64,000 nt of DNA, taken from contig JADLSH010000231.1 of assembly GCA_016169945.1 (NCBI GenBank), positions 1,922,001 through 1,986,000 on the forward strand. The letters are read 5' to 3'. Each line of letters opens with the position of its first letter. The first letter of the stretch is position 1. A program made the translations under genes and the position numbers. Positions 10,628 to 25,600 of this stretch are shown in pieces. The stretch is from Trachythela sp. YZ-2020. Taxonomy: Eukaryota; Cnidaria; Anthozoa; Malacalcyonacea; Clavulariidae. The notes under the pieces were generated by a model. That model searched no databases and was not told the origin of the DNA. It was given only the letters and a program-made list of their open reading frames with translations.

Positions 10628-13600
10628 GTATGTTGTTAGTATTCCGTGTCTGTTTTTGTTCAAGTACATTTTATTTTTGTTTAAGTTAGTTTTCCATGTA
10701 AATTCGTCCTAATTAAACGGCTTTAAGCCAAAACTTCTATAATTGTTTCACATAATTATCACGAAAAATTATCAAAGTATTTTATCTTTCAACGTATACA
10801 GCGCGCTATTCAAAATAATGTATCGTAGCTACGTGATAACAATTATAGTTAGTGACTTTCTGAGTGCATGCTTCGTTACTTAGAGTAATAATTGAAAGGG
10901 ACCGAACATGGGCGGTTAATTTACCTTATTCACATGTTGAATTCAAAATGAATAGCTACATTTCAACCGTTTTCCAATTTTTCCAATTATTTTATTTTCG
11001 GCGAAATCGGAGTCTAAAAAGACTAATAGCGTGCATGTAATTTTAAATAGTAGTGACTAGTGTACTATGTCTAACACCAGACAGTTTTGCTTTACTAGAG
11101 ATGATTCTCGTACTGTGTCTGTAAACCAAATAACTCGAGATATAAACGAAAATTCGCTTCGTGAAATCCACGATATGCCACCCAAATTGCCGATATATAG
11201 CATAACGTAATATTCTCGCGTGACTGTACAAGCCGAATAACTGATTAATTTATTAGACAATAGCGGGACGTAGACTATTTACTCGTCAGTGACGCAATGA
11301 GAAAATCTGCAAGTATGCGGAACAAAGTGGAAGAAATCCCTCTATATTGGCTAAATAACTATTTATTCATGTTTGTCCGCTACAAGCTGTGAACGTTTTG
11401 TGTTTGAACATTACGATGAACATAAGAGCATTAATAATTATTCCCCTTTTAAAGCTGTTAAGTTTAAAATCCAGAAAATTGTGGCATCTGCAAGAATATG
11501 ATCCACATTTTTGGTACTAAATATTTTTTGGAGAAATGCCAGTGTATTATTATTAAAATTGTTATAAAATAGTCATTTTATGTTCCACCCTATAGGGTGT
11601 ATAGAAGTAAAAACCGGCTGGCCTGGCAAAAAACATTAATGATGCTTAGTCAGAGATTTTATTTTTAGCAGGACTCTGGAAACCACAACGCCCCCTTTAT
11701 CTTTCTCGAACGTTCCAGTCACTTCTTATGATTACGATATTAATTATGTTAGCATTAACTTTGCCTTCTGCTGTGAGTTATATGTTATCAACTGCATGCA
11801 CGGGGCTCTACATTAGTACGTAGTTAGGATTTCAGTGCACTCCAGATCTAATTTTGGTGGCTCGATATAGTAATCACAAAAACCTTCAAGAATCGCGAAA
11901 ACAAAAATTCATACTATATGAACAAACCCGCGTGACCATTTGTACGCGCGGGAATATTAACGAAAGAACTTCCAAAATGACCTGACGTGAGCAGTTGCTC
12001 GCGTCATTGCGCGTGTTATATACCGTTTTCATGTCAATTGCTGACGTCATTAAAAAATTCCATTTTTGAAAAACAATGCGCTATATCTCATTATTTTGTC
12101 CGGTGACCTATGTTCAAATTTTGCATGCTGTATTACACCGCAAAAATCTTTCATTGTACCAAAAATAAGAAAATTTTGTAATGCCAAAAAGTTTTTTGAA
12201 GAAAACGACATTTTTGCCTTTTTAAAAATTGGCATTACAGATTTTTTTTATATTTTGCTTATTGTTAGTCCGTCTTGCAAGTAAAATAATGCACGAAAAA
12301 AAATTGGGGGTCACCGTGCTTCTTTTCCAACTACACGAGGCGATAAGCTATTTTGGAGTGAATTTCGCACGCGTATGTTGCCATAGCAACGAACTATGTG
12401 TTACTAAAACTAACATAATTTGAAAGTAGAAAGATCAAAATATATGAAAACTCCGATATCTGGTGAATAAAGCCTAAATATACGGAGTTTTTGAAAACTG
12501 TATCGATCCACCTTAACTGTTAAATAAGTAATTGAAATCGTCTCAAACACTGATCTCAAAGGAAAATCGGATTGCACTACCATTGGGACATTGAATTAAG
12601 CCTGTTAAACATTGTTAGTGCGAAAAATCATCCGGCAGGGACCGCGGAGCCGGGAGGGGGAGGCAGGGGGACATGGTCATCCACTTTTCGCTGCATAAAG
12701 TTGCTCATTCAAATTGCAATATGATATATGGAATCCAGTCCCCCGCCCCACACACACACACTTTTAAACATGTTCCGTTGTCCCGGTCCAACTTGTTCAC
12801 ACAATAATTTGTACCGTTAGTCGTGCTCGAATTCATCCTGTCTCATGCGTCCCTTTTGAACGTAAAGGACGAAATCGTGCAGTGCAACTTTGAGCGCCGC
12901 CCCGAATTCATTCCGCGGCCTAAGATACTAAAGTAATAAATCTTGCTAATCATATAATGTCTTCCAAACTGATGAAAAGCCTAAAACCTGACTTACAAAG
13001 TATCTCATAGAGTCAAATTCTAAATTTCTACCATTATACCTTGAAATGGCTCTCTGTTAATAGTGAAAAACTTTCGGCTTCATTTCAACTCATTAGTTTC
13101 CCAACTCAGTTCTATTTTTAAGACATTGCTTTCAAAAACATTTCTTTCGTGGAAAAACTACATGTAACCATAATGTTATATGCAATGTTATATCTTTATT
13201 CAGAGACCACAAAAACGCTCATTTTCTCAAACGAGAGAGAACAACAATACAGCACAAATCACGTTACTTCAACAATTTCGACGCTGAAACAAGCTCCTGA
13301 ACCAGACCATAAAACATCATCAATCTCAAAGGCCCAGGAGACCCCAAGTCTTCAATCGACTATGGAACACACCAGTTCATATATCACTGTCCAGAACGCA
13401 CCAAGTTCATCTGCTGTATTTTCAGGTACCTCGCATGTAGACATGACCAAGATTAGTCGGGAAAACATTGCAAATACCACAAGCAATGTTGTACCAACAT
13501 CAATCGCCGGTGAACACTCTTCATATGACAACATAATGACTTCCGCTGCTATAATATTCCCTTCAGTACCTCTATCAAATTCCGCAAACACTCAAAGTTT

Positions 13601-16600
13601 CGACCAAAATCCATCCTCAACAATTGTTGTAATCAAACCGTCAACTCCATCAGATAGCAGAACATTCCCTTCAGTACCTCCATCAAATTCCGCAAACAGG
13701 CAAAGTTTCGACCAAAATCCATCCTCAACAATTGTTGTAATCAAACCGTCAACTGCATCAGCTAGCAGAACCTTCTCTTTTAAAGATTCAAATGTTGACC
13801 AAAATCCTTCATCAACGAAATCACCTAACCAAACCCCATCTTTAACAATTGTTATCGATAAATTTTCAACCTCAGCTAGTAGCTCTTCATTTTTGCAAAT
13901 TTCAAACTTTGTGCGAAATCTTCTTACGACGAGCATTCCTGAGCAAACTCCATCTTCAATCATTGCCATAGATTCTACTTCTTCTGCTCTTCACTCACAG
14001 AATACAGTAGACTCCCTTGCATCTTCTCAATCAACAAATATCCTTCACTCACAGTTTTCTAGTATTGAAAATATTGGAACTTTCTCTTCCTCTCCATCCA
14101 TTTTCTTCGATAATATAATACTCACTTCCTCTTCAACCATTCCTTCAGAAATTGGAAAAATATTTTTTTCAGTCACGCCCACAATACACTCCTCTGGATT
14201 TGCTGTAGAAAATACGCCAAGAATAGCCAACTCCACTATTGTAAAGACGATGTCTACCAGTGTTTTGCCTTCGATTTCTCCAACAAGAGGTGTGGCGATT
14301 CCATCAAATACAAGTCACACCAATAATATTACCGCATCGATCCCTGTTCATCCATCAACAAGCGTAGTCGTTCCTACGATGTCAGGAAGTGGTATAAATT
14401 CATCAATAGATGCTGGTGGCGTGACTACGGCGACAATACAACCCACCAAGACATTTGTCACTCCAGTGGTATCCAGCTCAGTATTGGTCCCTCCTTACTA
14501 TCATCCCTGGAGTAACTGGTCAACATGTTCACGAGATTGTGGAGGTGGATATAAGTATCAGACTCACAATTGTTCTCAGCATGGGCAATGTGATAATTTG
14601 GGACCGAGCATTAATACAACTATCTGTAATTTTCACAAATGCAACGGTAAGTTCATGGAAAAAATATTTATCTTATGTTATGCCATCGTACACTATATCA
14701 TCCTAGATTTTGCTTCTACCCTTTTCTATCTATTATATCACATATTTTGGTGACTTTTATAAAACATAGATGAAATATCATGCTTGAAAATTTGATCCCC
14801 AGAACGGGGAGGAGGCGGATGGCAAAGGGATCCTGAGTTAAAGGGGGCCCAAATATTAAATAAAGTGAAATTTTAGATAAAACTGTCAAATAGTCTCCAA
14901 GAATGCAGGATTTTGCCACTCCTGAGACCTTACATTTCAAAATGTTCCGGGTGAGAACGCTTCCTGGCCCTTAACGTACCTTACTAATCACTATGGCCCC
15001 AAAGTTATATTTTTCCCCGCGGCCACAAAGTTTCTTGGCGACCCTTTTTCATTTTTTCCGTTGAAGGGGCAAAGCTTCCTGCATCTCCGTTATAGTGTCG
15101 TTTACATTTTTTACTAATACATATAGATCTCTAGTTAGCCTTACGTTACATACTGTATTATCTGTTTATAGAAACAACATTTGACGTTTCTCTCAATTTA
15201 ACTGATTTTGAATGGACCGATGATTTCCACAATACGTCATCCCAAGTATACATAGACCTTGTGGAGCAATTGATGGAGCAGGTAACCAACATACCTAATC
15301 AGCTTATGCGTTATTTATGCCCGAAAAGCCATATAAGCTCTAACTGAGAATTTGTCCATTTGATCTTGATATATTTGCGTTAGTAATGTATTACTAAAGT
15401 TTTTTTTATGTTGTTCTATCAGCTGCGAGCACTTTATGGACCAAATGTATCCATCGAGATTGACAATATAAGGTAACTGACTACATAAAGACCATAAAGT
15501 TATGGTCTCGTGTGTTCTCTATCTGCATTAAATCTCAAACTCGGGGATCCAGTATTATACTATGACCTCCCGTGGTTGTTCCTTAAACACCTAGTGAGAA
15601 ATATAAAAAATACCACAACAAAGGGCCGGCATTCGAAACGTCGATGTGTTTTAGTCCTTCTCAAATTCAGGTAGTTCAAAAACAAACCATGGCACCCTAT
15701 TAGATTGTACTGTCAGATTTGTCATAATTCCATTTTGTCTCTCTATTTTTTCAATTATACATTTTGTTTGTATTTTCTTTCAATAGCCAGGGAAGCGTCA
15801 TTATATCATTTACCATTACATTCTCTTCATCAAATAATATCAATACTCTAAAAAATGCGATGGATGAAGGAAAAATTGGAAATCTTTCCGTTGCTTTGGT
15901 GAAAATTGTTAATAATATGGGTAAGTATATAATTATACAAGCTTGTGCAACTATTTCATGCACAATTGAGGGAGAAAAACTAATATATGTATGAAAATCT
16001 TCTTCCATCTTCTTTTCTGACAAAGCGGTTAGGGCACCCCAGAATGTAATGCGGTTATCTTTGCAGTTTTACTAATATTTTTGTGTAATGAGGCTCTATG
16101 CAAGTCATGAATAATTAATGACATTTGCATGCAACCAAATTCCAAAGATTACGTCACATATGAAAATGCATATTAGTTACAAGCACTAGTAGTTGTCACC
16201 CCTCTGTTACAAGTACACGTGTTTTTAACTGGTTTGCACATGAATTGGTTGATTTCACAAGTTGCATATTCAATACAACACGTCACGCGCTCAGGTTAAA
16301 AACATTAATACAAATATTGTTGTATACGATATATATTATGTTATTCGTATTTAGTGCCAAAAGAACCAGATTTTATCCACGTTCAAAACACGACAACAAA
16401 TACTACGATCACACATTGGAGTTCAATAGAACCTAACGAAACAAATGGAATTCTACTGGGTTATACCGTCATGCTAACACCAGGCAATGTAAATTGGACG
16501 TTAAATGAAGAAGCTACCTCACTGAATGTTGCAAAGCTCATTCCTGATACAGAGTACACAATCAGTGTTCTTGGATTCAACATTAATGGTGATGGCGAAA

Positions 16601-19600
16601 CTAAAAGCGCATCTTTTAGGACAAAAGGTTTATTATATTTTATTTTATTTAAAAATCGCTTGACCAATCCAATAAAGGATTGTTTTTCATTGGGCCGTGT
16701 ATGTATATACAATAATACACAATATCGTAACAATTACATATTATACAAAACATGCAAATAGTAATACACAATAAAATATATCATTTACATACGAAAGACA
16801 AGACATACACGTGACTCTCTTATCTATTATGAACAATTGCACATTGCTGCTCCTCTATTGCCAAGTCATAGCATTCGCGAATAGTTTTTTTTTACCTTAT
16901 TAGTTTTGGTAGTGCATGGAGTGGGGTAAATGCCTTTTATTTTTTTATCATTTTTTCCTATTATATATTCTTTATTCCTTTCCAACATAAATCCGTTATT
17001 CCTCATTCACCCCCAAGAAGGGTCCTCCCCCCGGTAAAAATGTCATCGTAAAAGTTGCCAGGGAATGCATTGATAAATCCTTCTAACTTTTCACAAAATT
17101 ATTCCTAGAACTTCCGCCACATTTCCTTCCTTGGGGTGATTGGAATAACTGCTCACGTGAGTGTGGTGGAGGTGTGACTTCACGAAACCGTAGTTGTTCA
17201 AAAGAAGACATGTGCTCTCATCTTGGAAAGTATGAACAAAAGGAATATTGTAATGTTGAAAAGTGTAATGGTAAGTTATGTTTCATATCAATCTGTTACT
17301 CTCTTCCGGGTCTTATCTTACTTTTCTTACCAATGAAAATAATGGATGCTTTTAGAAACATCTTACGAAGTCGGACTGAACATGACAAACGTTGACTGGA
17401 AAGATGACTTCCACAATACAAGTTCAGCAGCATATCAAGAACTTTTGGCCAAATTTTTAGAAGAGGTATATTTTTCTTTTCTTCATAAGAAATTCTTGTT
17501 GTGTATGTAGTTTAGAAAAATTAACGAAGTGGACATCTAGGGGTATAGTGGAGGAGTGCAATCATTTTGGTCATATTATTGTCTCTAGTTGTTTTTTATA
17601 TCGAACGAGCTAAAATATTTTTCAGGCCGGCCTTAAGTCATCTGGCTAGCTACACTAAATCGTAAATCTGTAGGTGGAAAAACACAGCTACAGTGATCTG
17701 TGACATTTTGCTTTACCACTAACGCAAGATAGTAAACATATTAACTCAGTTTTCGTGTTATTCGTAGCTAAGGAAGAAATATCCAAATGCAACAATCGAC
17801 ATTGGAACTATTACGTAAGTAACTATATCTAATTTCATCTCCTTAGAAGAATAACTAAAGTTTTCAAAATAAACAATTTTAAGCTCTTCTCCATTAATTG
17901 TACCAAATAACGCTTTCCAATAAAACGATGGACTACCCTGACTTACCAAAAAGCAGGTTTATTATTTTATTCACATGAATTTATATAACATTAATGATAT
18001 ATCATTAGTTTTATCTTATCCACACAATTTTTAGCTGCTGGAATGCACAAAATGGTACAAATAGGAATGTTTTCTACATACATTTATTCTTGTATTTCAA
18101 TGATGTAATTTTCTAGGAAAGGAAGTTTGATATTCAGTTTTAAAATAACTTTCTCAAAAGATACCGAAAGTGATGCAGAAAGCTTATCCGATGATTTTGA
18201 AGATAATGGTCTTGGAAATTATACAACTGATGTTAACAAACTTGAAAATACAAACCGTAAGTTTGTTGAGACGGAATTGACCTATTAAAATCAAGTATAT
18301 TGGATAAAGAATTCGTCCTTCCTAGAGACACGGTAAAACCTCTCCCGGTGGTATTTGTACTGCTCCTCGGCGAGCCCTTTGCCTCCATGGAATCTGAGCA
18401 GTCTAATTAGACTTCCGATCCCTACAAATAATTTTTCCTACCTGACCCATGGTAAAGAATTCAGTTGTAATTAGCATTTAGGTTGTTATGTTTTCTGACG
18501 CACTGCTTGGAAATTTTTAAACCTTGGAAAAATTAAACGAAAAAATGTTTAAGTTCTATTAAAGAAAATCGGTTATATCCCTGTTCAATTATGCCTTTTT
18601 CGAAGAATGTCACTGGTACGTAATTCAAAAGCTGTTTCTTTATTATTTTTGCAGTTCCACGCGTCTCACCTGGTTCGATCAAGGTTACCATGGTAACTCA
18701 TCATTCAACTGTCATAAACTGGTTCCCAATCTCCGATGAAAACTCGAACGGGGCAATCATTGGCTACAAGATTGTACTGGTGCCTGGTTATAACATAACA
18801 ATGGAGTTTAATGTCACTGCCCGAGCTTCAGATATTCAATTTAGTTACGTTCTTCAAATGCTGGCTCCAAACACCACATATCAGTTTTACGTGTATGGAT
18901 ACAATATAAATGGTGATGGTCCTAAAAGTGAACTCTTCAATTTTACTACGAAAGGTAAACTATCACATTTTTCTCTTTCCTAGTCCTTTTTATGAAACAT
19001 CGCTTTTGTACAATAATAGGTGTATAAATTTCTACCGAAAATTATACACCTATTTTTAGACCTAACCAGGAGCAGTTGCAAAAAAGTGCAACTATAGGCC
19101 CTCTGGCAGGAATCGAACCTGCGGCCCTGTGATTCCGGTGCAGCGCTCTGCCAACTGAGCTACAGAGTCCAATTGCCAAGAGTTAGTTCATGTATATATA
19201 CTAGGGTGCATGATGCCAGTGTTTGGTATAAGGGTAAATATTTTAAATTTTGAGCATCTCGCTCAATAAAACTAAATGTTGAATGTTTTTTGTTGATGGA
19301 AAATAGTATAAAACAATATGATCAACAAATTAATAAAAGCAGAGTGGTAAAACGTTTTCAACCTTTTCCAAAATTTTCCGCATGCTGTTGTGTTTAGCTA
19401 CGTGATAATGAATTGATTACCTTGACTCTTGCTACCCTGTTGGAATAAAATTGCTTTCTATTAGGAACTTTCTCTTGGAAACTCTCTATCAATTGAATTT
19501 AATTGAAACACAATCACGTGCAAAAATACTATGCAGGCCAATGAGATTGAGGCATTCTTCATGTTTGAAACTAGGTAGATTTTAGTTGTATACAACATGC

Positions 19601-22600
19601 TTTACATGTAGCCCATTTGCAGCGAAATCAAACGCTATTGCTTCTCCACAAATAAAGTAATTCTTGCTATTTTTTTCGCATAGTACAAATACCAAAGATT
19701 GTTTCAGCATACATCTCTGACATCACAACAACCCATGCTCTCTTCTCATGGCAAATAATAAACGACAACAATGAAACATACGGCATAATCACTGGTTACA
19801 AGATTTTCATCAAACATAACCACCAACCACGCTTAGATCTTCACGTTTCCTCATTTGAAGATGAAGTTCATTTGAATAATCTGCTTCCAAACACAAGCTA
19901 TGGAGTGAATGTGTTTGGATACAATCATTATGGTGATGGAGTGATCAGTGATATGTTTAACTTCACTACAAAAGGTATGTAACTCCCTGTGCATGGAGAC
20001 AACTTAAGCCTGTTACAGACGAGAAAGTTTCCTATAAAAATGTTTTATATGGCAAGTTTTATTTGCTATTCCACGTGTATACGTACAACAAAATTTCCGT
20101 GACAAATTTGTGGTATTCTGGCCGCCATGATAAACCGCTCACCAACCGCATCCAAGCTAGGGTCAAAATACTTTTTCAAATTTTCTTTGTTGATCCATAC
20201 AGACGAGCAAATTTTATAATTTGCCAATCTTTTCTATGACAAGTACACTAGTTCAAAAACTAGAATGCTACCTTTTGAACAAGTGGACTTGTCATAGAAA
20301 CACTTTGCAATGACCAATGTTGCTTACATAAACGAGCAAATAATTAAAAAACTTGCCATTGAAAACTTAATTAGCTTGTCAAAGAAAACTTGCTCGTCTG
20401 TAACCGGCTTTAGGCTAAAATATATAGGCTTTGCACGTTATTCACCTTGGAAGGTATACGAAAACGAAAGTGCAGTTCGGGTGCGGTATATTGTATTGGA
20501 TCCAAACAATTTTTTATTCAAATTATCCTTATTTACACATTATAGCGGTCTTTTTCCATTTACTGCATTGGAAACAACTGGGCGTCTTGACGTAGTCTTA
20601 CTGGTGCATGATGTAGGACATTCTTTCGCCTGCAAACAGATTTGAAAAAGCCAGGGGAACTGTTATACAATCAGAAAACTGAAATAGCATATCTTAAATA
20701 GCTTGCAACACTGACACTGTCACTGACTATTTAACAATTAGACAACGAGACCGAGTTGGCTATTGATAGCCTGTGCACAGACGTTACTCTCGATCGCACG
20801 AGAGAACGTGTGTGATTCGGGTGAAAATACCTTGTGCAGGTCACGTGGATTTTCCATGGATTTGTGGAAAGACATCTGTTTGGACAGCCCTTAACTGGTC
20901 TAACTTGTAAAATATAATTTAACAAACTATTCGCTAAGAGACAACGACTATATTTCAAGCTACTAGTATAAAATAGGAGTGTTTAAGAGCATTCATGATC
21001 ATTTAAATGACTTCCTTGTTTTACGGCGAACAGCCGAAGGCCGAATGAAAATTCCCTCAAAAATATACGACTTGTGAGTTTAAATATTAAAAACGACAGA
21101 CCGTATAACAAATAAAGTAAATTGCGGGAAATCTCGAACCAAATAAAATATATCATTAAAACGAAAAAAAGCCTTGAAATTTTATAGCTAAAAGCCTAAA
21201 TGGATGAAAACATTCTTAAATCAAGAAAACGATTTAAAGGCCAAGAAAATACAGTTGAATAACTTCAAGCGATTGTGTTTTCAATGACAATGATAATGCC
21301 TAGTGCCCTCTAGTAGAGTAGCCAATCAGAACGCTGGATTTGTAATAGCCTACTAGTAGGTTTATAGTAATATGATTTGGTTCATAGTCGCACGCTATAA
21401 CATTGCATTATATAGTTTATATATAGTACATATATATAGTATACGTACGCCTGTTGAGCTTTATATCAAAGGATATACATATTAATCGTACATATTATTC
21501 TATTTCGTTATTAGTTCAAATACCAGAATTATCCTCGGCAAATATTTCCCACATTACGAGAACCAGCGGTGTGTTTTCGTGGAACAAAATACGTGACAAT
21601 GAAGAATCTTATGGTAACATTTCTGGCTACAAGATCATCATCGTTTGTGAAAATCATGGTTCCAGGAACATGACGGTTTCCCAGAATGAAAGTAGTATTG
21701 AACTACGTGATCTTCATTCTGGTACTAGTTATAATATAACTATTGTTGGTTTTAACACTTATGGAGAAGGACTTGTTAGTGATATATTTGGATTCAGAAC
21801 GCGAGGTGAGCAATATGCATGTTATAATTGTCCAAAACAGACAGAAGGATATTCGACTTGCAATCAATGCAAAGGGAGTCCATAATATAGGTTTTACGGG
21901 AGACTCACTTAGTATTCTATAACCAAACTGTTGGACCATAGTACCTTACAGTTGGTAGTAAACGACTCTGGTTCACCTGCGCTCTTGTGTTCCACAACGC
22001 CTGTCAGTTCTATTAGGCAAAGGACCTTTCCAAGACAAAGTAGCTAATTTTATTAATATTTTTTACGCAGTGCTTTGAATTCAAACTGTTTATAAAGAAC
22101 GTAAAGCAACTCTTGATCTCCAAGGCTTTCCACGCTTTGAATAATTAATAAATTTAGTCTCGGAGAAACATTGGCGGAAAAGGTTTCATTATTATGCGAA
22201 CTTAACCAATGCCCAATCTAGTACGGGCACGTGACAAAAGACAGTCACTGACGTCTCGAAGACAGTTTTAATTTGTTTTACACCCGAGTCCATCTTTGTT
22301 TACAACGTTTTTGCCCGTGCAGCTGAAACTAGGAAGCTTTAGCAATGACTACGAGTACGACTACGAGCACGAGAGGTTCGTCATTTTCGCATGTGTTTGC
22401 ATACAAAATTATTAAAATCTCGTAGTCAAAAGCGCGAAAATTACGAATCTCGTAGTCGTACTCGTACTCGTACTCGTATTCATTGCTAAAGCTCCCCATT
22501 CTTAAGTTCACTATGCACTCCAACGTAGCTACCAGGTTTCTCGCCATAGAACAATGGCATTGTGAAATGAGTAGAATGAAGTATATGGCAGTGAGCTCCA

Positions 22601-25600
22601 TATGGTATATGTACGTAGCCATACAGTTCTGTACGAGTTGAAATTGATAATTTCTCTATTGTCTTGTAGACATGATCCCAAAACCAAATCTTGTTGCGGT
22701 TACTAACATAACATTAACAACGGCCAAACTCTCATGGGGGTTGATATCATCTAATGAAAAAACGTATGGCAATATCGACGGTTACATGATTATTATACGC
22801 CGTGGATCACTGGTCAATACCACGATTGTGAGAGATATTGCATCAATTGTTTTAAGAAACATTTCATCCAACTCAACTTATTGTTTCAATGTCGTTGCGT
22901 TCAATACATTCGGGGATGGATTACAGAGCGATATGAAATGCTTTACGACTTTAGGTAAGTAAGAAAAATTTGCAGTGGATTAGCCATGCTGAGTACGGCC
23001 GTAGGACCCCCCCCGGCAAATTTATTTCCCCCTTCATAGAATATTGCCTATTTCTTGTCAATCACCTCAGATCGTAGGAAAATAATTTTTAGAAAAGAAT
23101 TTTCCATGTTCCTGAACTTCTAGAAGAGTCATCATAGGTTCAGAATAAATAACCTCTAAATGATATCAATTCATCAATCCACACTAAATACATTTTATTT
23201 TATACATTAGGAGGTTGCGTTGCTTCCTACTTGAAATCTATATAAACTCGGGAATGCAAACAGAAATTGCCATCGATGTATTTTCCACTTCGTTTTCCAA
23301 ACATTTTTTGCGCGACAATGTTCCCCGATTACCTGGCAAAATTTTGCCATCACCCCATTCCAGTAAAGCACTTTTGCTAAAATTGCTTATTCGCATTATT
23401 TATTGATCGAATTATTTGTTTATTATTTTTGATCAGTGGAAGAAGAAATTGTTAAGTTGAAGACATCTGTTGTCGTCATTTTGAAACCGTCCCAATCTCA
23501 TCCAAGCACTGTCCACGTCCCACGCACTCGCCCCGAAAAACTCATGAGCACAAGAATGGAAGAAATGAAGAAAAGTAGCAGTGTGTTAACTGACAGCAGC
23601 GTACGACAAACAAAAGGTAAGCTCATGTAAAGATATCTGTCTCAGTTTGTGCCTGAACTACTTGAATAAGATTTCAGACACAAAACATTGCAACCTAGTG
23701 TATTGTGGAGCACCACCTACACTGGGCCTTCACGTTGGAGATATCATTTTTATTATCAGTGTTTAATATTTTTAAACACTATACTGATCTACCTACACAT
23801 TTTTAACTTCAATTTCAGCAAACTCCGCGAAGATTTCGGCAACGTCAACGGCTGACGGCATGTCTTTGTCGATGATATCCTACTCTGTCCATCAAGAAAC
23901 CCCAGTTTCCTCATATAGTCCCAGCTCCTCGTTCACCACCACTTCCCAGATATTGACTTATACAAAAGCAACATCAAGCGTATTTACCGCCATTGTTCAG
24001 CCAAGTTCAACTATGAAAGCAATTACCACACCTCCGCCGCTTCTAACAACTACGTCTCGTCCCGAAAGTTCATCCGATCCAACAGAGCCTCCCACTCCAA
24101 AGACCTCGCTTCCTACGATGCCGTCCACTGAAAGTGAACCTACACCCTCACCAGCGCCAGACGTTAAATACATTGTCGGTAAAATTCGTCTCACGAGCGA
24201 AACATTCAACCCTGAACTTAACGATCCAGAATCAGAGACTTACAAAACCCTTGCAAGCAAACTTGAAAAAATGTTGGAAGATTTATTCCGAGCTGAAGGC
24301 CTTCAACTTGAAAGTGTAGAGGTGTTAGGGTTTAGCCAAGGCAGCGTTGTCTTTGATTTTTATGTCATAACTCTTAAATCGATGGAATACCAGTCTGGGA
24401 ATTTTTCTGTAGTCCTCCTACAAGCTAGTACCGGTGGCGGAGGATTGGAAGGCCAACCATTTGATTTTAGTCCAAACGACTTCTCAACCATGCAAGTTAA
24501 GCCAAGCACGCCACCAACGAGAGCAAATGAGGCGAATAAAGGATTACAGAAGAACGAAGACGAAGATGACAGTGCGCTGATTGTTGCTGTAGTGATATGT
24601 GTTCTACTGGTTCTTGGAGTGGCTCTTGTCGTCTTTCACATCGGAAAGAAAAAGAATTGGTTTAAGAGAGGCAAAAGAAAGGTCGTCCCTGAAAAGTAAG
24701 TGTATATAACGAGAATAGCAATCCCATTTTACCCACATCAGCCATAGTCTTTCATCTAGCTCATGATTTGTTATTGCCTCTACATAAACCGCATATATAT
24801 CCCATACAATCAACACCTATACTCAAATTAAGAATGGCTTTGCCGAGTTGGTTTTGACCACTGGTTTCGACTAGCTTGACTCCATCACGGTATTTCGTCG
24901 AAAAAGTACGAAGGCCGTTTAGCTTAAACGGTGGATAAGCCAAAATTAAAAAACTCTTTCACACATTTTATTAATGATTGAACTTAAATCTTGTGCACCT
25001 AATATGTAGTTGCCAACATAATTGTTCTGTTCAAGACTTCAAGTATAAATATTTTAGCTTGGTTGTTTGATGAATGTATATACTTTAATACTTGATCGAT
25101 ATTTGCGATTTATCCACCGAATAGACTAAACGGGCTTCGTACAACCACCCCCTGTACTATACGGGGAGTGACGACCGGGTGGTGGTGAGGAGTGTTGGGA
25201 GTGGGTGACACCCACTGATGGTGAAACCCACAAATATTTTACATATTAACATGTTGGTCAGAAATGATTTGCTGTTGGGAAAAAATATTGAGAGAAAATG
25301 TGCTGAAATTTTAAGAAAGTTTGTGGTCAGTAGTTAACATATTCTGTAATGAAGTATTGTATTATCATATGGACCGTTATCATATGGTCAATATCATATG
25401 GACCACCCCCCCCCCAATCGTGATTCTTGCTCAACGCCCCTGACTTTATCACTTTCGTCTCTAATCCCCTCTTTTGCATCATGCCGTTTTATAGTGTATA
25501 AGATTAAAACGGAATCCTCCCCTGAAATTCTATTTCTAAAAAGTAGAACAGCAACAGTCTTACTATTTTATTCGTTTTAGAACTATTCAGCTTTTCAACG

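Noticed and set aside
13149..13203. Start of a separate secreted protein at 13149 or 13173 before exon 2
   Set aside because: The 13149 codon is GTG and the ATG at 13173 gives only a short, weakly signal-like leader. A clean TTATTCAG acceptor at 13204 fits exon 1 in phase. Kept as an alternative to test.
13352..14236. Minus-strand ORFs opposite exon 2
   Set aside because: Antisense shadows of the Ser/Thr-rich coding exon; no domain.
19081..19172. tRNA gene on the minus strand (good A and B boxes)
   Set aside because: The acceptor stem pairs poorly, the anticodon loop lacks T33, and head and tail are shared with another dispersed copy at 372-565, so it is a SINE.
20310..20645. 111-codon gene in intron 12
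   Set aside because: Starts inside a MITE terminal region and lies in an intron of the large gene; no recognisable domain.
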